Shown here: positions 61,021-64,000 of the stretch, piece after piece
How the letters are laid out: each line of letters begins with the position of its first letter
How positions within the stretch are numbered: position 1 is the first letter of the stretch
NCBI GenBank assembly: GCA_020974905.1
Contig: CP087563.1
Coordinates: 7,068,001 to 7,132,000, forward strand
DNA from: Planctomycetes bacterium syqfu
GTDB taxonomy: Bacteria > Planctomycetota > Phycisphaerae > Phycisphaerales > Phycisphaeraceae
Reading direction: 5' to 3'
Length of the DNA stretch: 64,000 bases
Position numbers and translations under genes: made by a program
Notes under the pieces: generated by a model
The model's database searches: none
What the model saw: only the letters and a program-made list of their open reading frames with translations
What the model was told of the DNA's origin: nothing

Positions 61021-64000
61021 ATGAGTCAGACCAAACCCACGCGTGTTTTACGAGTTGTCAGTGATGCAGTGCTTTTGCTGCTTGTCGCTTTGATCGCCAT
61101 CACTGGTGTGATGCTTCCAGGCCTGCATGCTCAGCCGACGGTCAACACCATTGCTGACCTGCCCTTGGCAGATCCGGTGATCGATTCGGACGCACAGTTC
61201 ACTGCGACGCGCACCAGTGTCTGGTACGACGGTGTGATCCAGTACATGTTCCTCAAACGTGATGTCCGCATCGGTGTGGGGACGTATGGTTTCCGGGCTG
61301 ACAATGCGGTGATTCGCATCCAGCGTGAATCCATCGCAGGTGGCCGAGAAGTCCGACACATGTGGATGTACCTGGACAATGCTCAGCCGCTGCTTGGCCG
61401 TGGTCCGACGTCGGCTGCCGCGCCGCGATTACTCGTCACCGTCAGCACCACCGGCAAGGTGGACCTTGCCACCGACTTGATGGAAAAAGTTGACCGTAGC
61501 AGCCTCGAACTCACTGCCGACGCCAAACGCCGTTTCATCTCGCATCTGACTGCCATCTCCACGCCACGCTCCGATGTGGTGATCAACGAATCAACTGAAT
61601 CCCGTGCTGCCCGACTGGCGCGCGAGAGTTCGGCTGCAGCGGGCGGTCCGACGATTGTCGTAGACACTGTTGATCAGCCATTGCAATTGCAGACCCCGTA
61701 TTCAGCCGATGATCCGACCGCACCGGTGGTCAAGCAGCAGTTGCCCGCACCGGCAGCATTGAGTCAGACCCCAGAGAAACCCCAAGACAAGACACCTGCG
61801 ACGCCGACCCCCAGCAGTGAGCCGGTGACGATGGACGTCAAGCCTGATCAACCAGCCAAGACGCCCGAGCCGGTTAAGACGCAACCCAAGCCCGAGGTCA
61901 AGCCCGTCGAGCAACCGGTGGTATCGACGCCCGTTGAAACCGAACCTGCCAAGCCTGTACAAGTCGCAGAACAACCCGAGCAAACACAGCAGCCGTCACC
62001 GACGAGCAACATTCTCCCGCCCGTGGGGACTGTGAGTCTGACGTTTGATGAGATGATCGTTGACCTTGGCAAAGAGCAGCCCTACGCAGTGCTCATGGGC
62101 AAGGTTGGTGTGATGTACGTTGACCGCAGCGGTCAGCTTGCCATGAGTCTGCGTGCCGATCAGGCCGTGATTTTCCTTCGCAAAAAGGACAAGGATTACG
62201 AGCAGGTTTTCAGCCGTCTGAATGCTGAGGATGTCATCGGCGTTTATCTCGAAGACAACGTGCAGGTGACCAATGGTGAATACAACATTCGCGCCCCAAG
62301 AGCCTATTACGACACGCAGCAGAACAAAGCGGTTGTGCTTGATGCGGTGATGTACACTTGGTCGGTTCGCAAACAGGTGCCACTGTATGTCCGTGCTGAA
62401 AAGATCATGCAACTGTCCAAGACCCAGTGGCAGGCGAATCAGGCGGTGTTAACCACCAGTGAATTTGCCCAGCCGCATTTCTCCATCGCAGCACGCACCA
62501 TCACCCTGACCCAGCAGCCGGACAAGAACGGTGAAAGCGAATACCGCTACACCGCCCGTGATGTCGGCGTGAAGTGGGGCGATGCCAAACTCTTTGGGGG
62601 TGGCAAACTCTCGGGTAAAGTCCAGGAAATGCCGCTGCGCAGCATGGCCATGTCCTTTAGCCAGAACAACGGTCCGACCATTCAGACGACTTGGGACACC
62701 TTCATGCTCCTGGGGCGCGAAAAGCCCGATGGCGTCGACAGCACCGCCAGCTTTGATTATTTGGGCGAACACGGTCCGGGGCTTGGTCTTGATCTGACTT
62801 ATGACAAGATCACCATGCTCGGTGAACACAAAGCCTACATGCTTGCATACGACACCGGCGAAGATGAAATCGGCGGGCGTGATGACGTGGATCAAAACGG
62901 CGAAGTCCGTGGCTTTTACCGGGGGCAGCATCGTAGCTTCCTGGATGACAATTGGGAACTTTCCCTTGAATTCGGGTACAGCTCCGATGAGACGTTCCTC
63001 GAAGAAATGTTCCGTGAAGAAGTCGAAAACGAAAAGCCCTACGAAACCTCGCTGTATCTGAAAAAGCAGCAGGATCAGACGTTGATGTCGTTCTATGCCA
63101 ACTATGAACTCAACGAGTTCACGATCAATTCGCAGCAGTTGCAGTATCAGGGCTACACCGTTGAGAAACTGCCGGAGCTTGGCTTCCATTCCATCGGCGA
63201 AAGCCTCTTTGACAACAATCTGACTTACTACGGTTCGACGACTGCAAGCTACATGCGTGCTCAACCGGGCAAGGACAATCCCAGTGATCGCGGCTTTACC
63301 AATGCTCAGAGTATGCTGCTCTTTGGTCGTCCCAACACGGTGAGTTTTGAAAGTGCGTACAACGCCACCGGCGCTCCGTCGGACTTTGTGCTACGTCTGG
63401 ATACGCGTCATGAACTCCAGGCCCCGATGAAAGTCGGCAGCATTGATCTGGTGCCCTATGCCGTCGGTCGTGTAACCGCCTACGACAATGACTTTGATGC
63501 CTACAGTGGCAATGATGACAACGTCCGTCTGTGGGGCAGTGTCGGCTTGCGGGCTCATACGCAATTTAACAAGACCATCAGCGATGTGGACAGCCGGTTG
63601 CTTGATCTGCATAACATCCGTCACATTATTGAACCGAGCGTTGATGTGTCCTTCTCGGACGCGTCGATTGAGTCAATCGATTTGCCGGTGTATGACTACG
63701 ATGTCGAAGCGCTGCGTGATGGCATGACTTTGTCCATTGGACTTCGCAATACGTTCCAGACACAGCGCGGTGGCCCCGGACGTTGGCGGACGGTGGATTG
63801 GCTGACCGTGGATTCGCATTACGTGGTCTCCAGCGATGATGCTGAACCCAACCCCAACTCGCTGGCTCACTATTTTGGTTACCGTCCTGAGTACACCCGT
63901 GGTGGGGAGTACTTCCATACCGCCATCGCATGGATGATCTCCGATTCGCTGGCAAGTATGAGTGAGTTCACCTACGACTTTGATCAGGACATGGTCACGC
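61021..64000 (+). CDS. LptD-like outer-membrane assembly protein (truncated by window end)
   Basis: The frame is open from ATG 61021 to the right edge, 993 codons without a stop. A signal-like hydrophobic segment (about residues 14-36, ending GLHAQ) is followed by beta-rich segments (RTSVWYDGVIQYMFLKR). A Pro/Lys/Glu/Thr-rich linker lies at about 225-335. An OstA-like domain follows (about 340-520), then a long C-terminal region of short amphipathic strands with LHNIRHIIEPSVDVSFSD near 860, a typical LptD barrel signature. LptD inserts lipopolysaccharide into the outer membrane, so this supports an LPS-bearing diderm. The long linker is unusual compared with proteobacterial LptD. Confidence 0.8.
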   Translation, partial: MSQTKPTRVLRVVSDAVLLLLVALIAITGVMLPGLHAQPTVNTIADLPLADPVIDSDAQFTATRTSVWYDGVIQYMFLKRDVRIGVGTYGFRADNAVIRIQRESIAGGREVRHMWMYLDNAQPLLGRGPTSAAAPRLLVTVSTTGKVDLATDLMEKVDRSSLELTADAKRRFISHLTAISTPRSDVVINESTESRAARLARESSAAAGGPTIVVDTVDQPLQLQTPYSADDPTAPVVKQQLPAPAALSQTPEKPQDKTPATPTPSSEPVTMDVKPDQPAKTPEPVKTQPKPEVKPVEQPVVSTPVETEPAKPVQVAEQPEQTQQPSPTSNILPPVGTVSLTFDEMIVDLGKEQPYAVLMGKVGVMYVDRSGQLAMSLRADQAVIFLRKKDKDYEQVFSRLNAEDVIGVYLEDNVQVTNGEYNIRAPRAYYDTQQNKAVVLDAVMYTWSVRKQVPLYVRAEKIMQLSKTQWQANQAVLTTSEFAQPHFSIAARTITLTQQPDKNGESEYRYTARDVGVKWGDAKLFGGGKLSGKVQEMPLRSMAMSFSQNNGPTIQTTWDTFMLLGREKPDGVDSTASFDYLGEHGPGLGLDLTYDKITMLGEHKAYMLAYDTGEDEIGGRDDVDQNGEVRGFYRGQHRSFLDDNWELSLEFGYSSDETFLEEMFREEVENEKPYETSLYLKKQQDQTLMSFYANYELNEFTINSQQLQYQGYTVEKLPELGFHSIGESLFDNNLTYYGSTTASYMRAQPGKDNPSDRGFTNAQSMLLFGRPNTVSFESAYNATGAPSDFVLRLDTRHELQAPMKVGSIDLVPYAVGRVTAYDNDFDAYSGNDDNVRLWGSVGLRAHTQFNKTISDVDSRLLDLHNIRHIIEPSVDVSFSDASIESIDLPVYDYDVEALRDGMTLSIGLRNTFQTQRGGPGRWRTVDWLTVDSHYVVSSDDAEPNPNSLAHYFGYRPEYTRGGEYFHTAIAWMISDSLASMSEFTYDFDQDMVT

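Overview
The window looks like chromosomal DNA from a Gram-negative, diderm bacterium, most likely a planctomycete of the class Phycisphaerae. This is inferred from gene content: two prepilin-like proteins with a TLIELLVVISI N-terminus of the planctomycete H-X9-DG type, large secreted proteins of unknown function, a SpoIVB-S55-type protein, an LptD-like outer-membrane protein, and DUF547, VanZ and PRC-barrel proteins. There are no rRNA or recognisable tRNA genes, no CRISPR array and no phage block. Most genes have balanced base composition. A few short orphan genes are clearly AT-rich.

Layout. 0.5-3.9 kb: a large CheA-type kinase with two Hpt domains, followed by CheY. 4.1-9.5 kb: YidC, an adenosine-deaminase-like enzyme, a DUF547 protein and a secreted esterase. 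9.5-12.8 kb: QueG, a LacI-type regulator with its promoter inside an inverted repeat, and a prepilin-like protein. 13-16.6 kb: nuoD, nuoE, a 69-codon gene and nuoF, with hairpin elements before nuoE and nuoF. 16.6-19.4 kb: a repeat-flanked orphan, a glycosyltransferase-like membrane protein and rpmH. 19.4-24.6 kb: two large secreted proteins. 24.9-28.7 kb: RNase III, an HNH nuclease, argF and argB. 29-34.8 kb: VanZ, a lipoprotein, a GH18-like protein, a TsaC-phosphatase fusion, rpiB and a multispanning membrane protein. 35-38 kb: a BtuF/FecCD-type transporter without ATPase, then pyrF. 38-45 kb: a second repeat-flanked orphan pair, then two response regulators, two histidine kinases and a PRC-barrel protein. 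45-52.3 kb: a dihydroorotate-dehydrogenase-like protein, pyruvate:ferredoxin oxidoreductase and two radical-SAM proteins, one an anaerobic sulfatase maturase. 52.3-53.8 kb: a nuclease-like orphan bounded by about 55-bp inverted repeats. 53.8-64 kb: thiG, thiS, a second prepilin-like protein, an SGNH hydrolase, an acyltransferase, an SPFH protein, an HtrA protease, a PmtA-like methyltransferase and a truncated LptD-like gene.

Physiology. Complex I subunits next to POR and oxygen-sensitive radical-SAM enzymes suggest a facultative or microaerobic life. The sulfatase maturase, LacI regulator and prepilin-like proteins fit polysaccharide use, as is common in planctomycetes. YidC, LptD, HtrA and VanZ point to a full envelope machinery.

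The most unusual feature is a set of small intergenic repeats built from short, near-identical units (CGCAGAG, CGCCAAG, CGCGAAG, CACAGAT). They recur as inverted pairs. Some pairs are empty and separated by tens of bases. At least three pairs enclose AT-rich orphan genes at 16.6-17.3, 38.06-38.96 and 52.3-53.76 kb, the last encoding a predicted PD-(D/E)XK-like nuclease. They look like small mobile cassettes without a recognisable transposase. Several other hairpin families with compensatory stem changes share the same intergenic regions.
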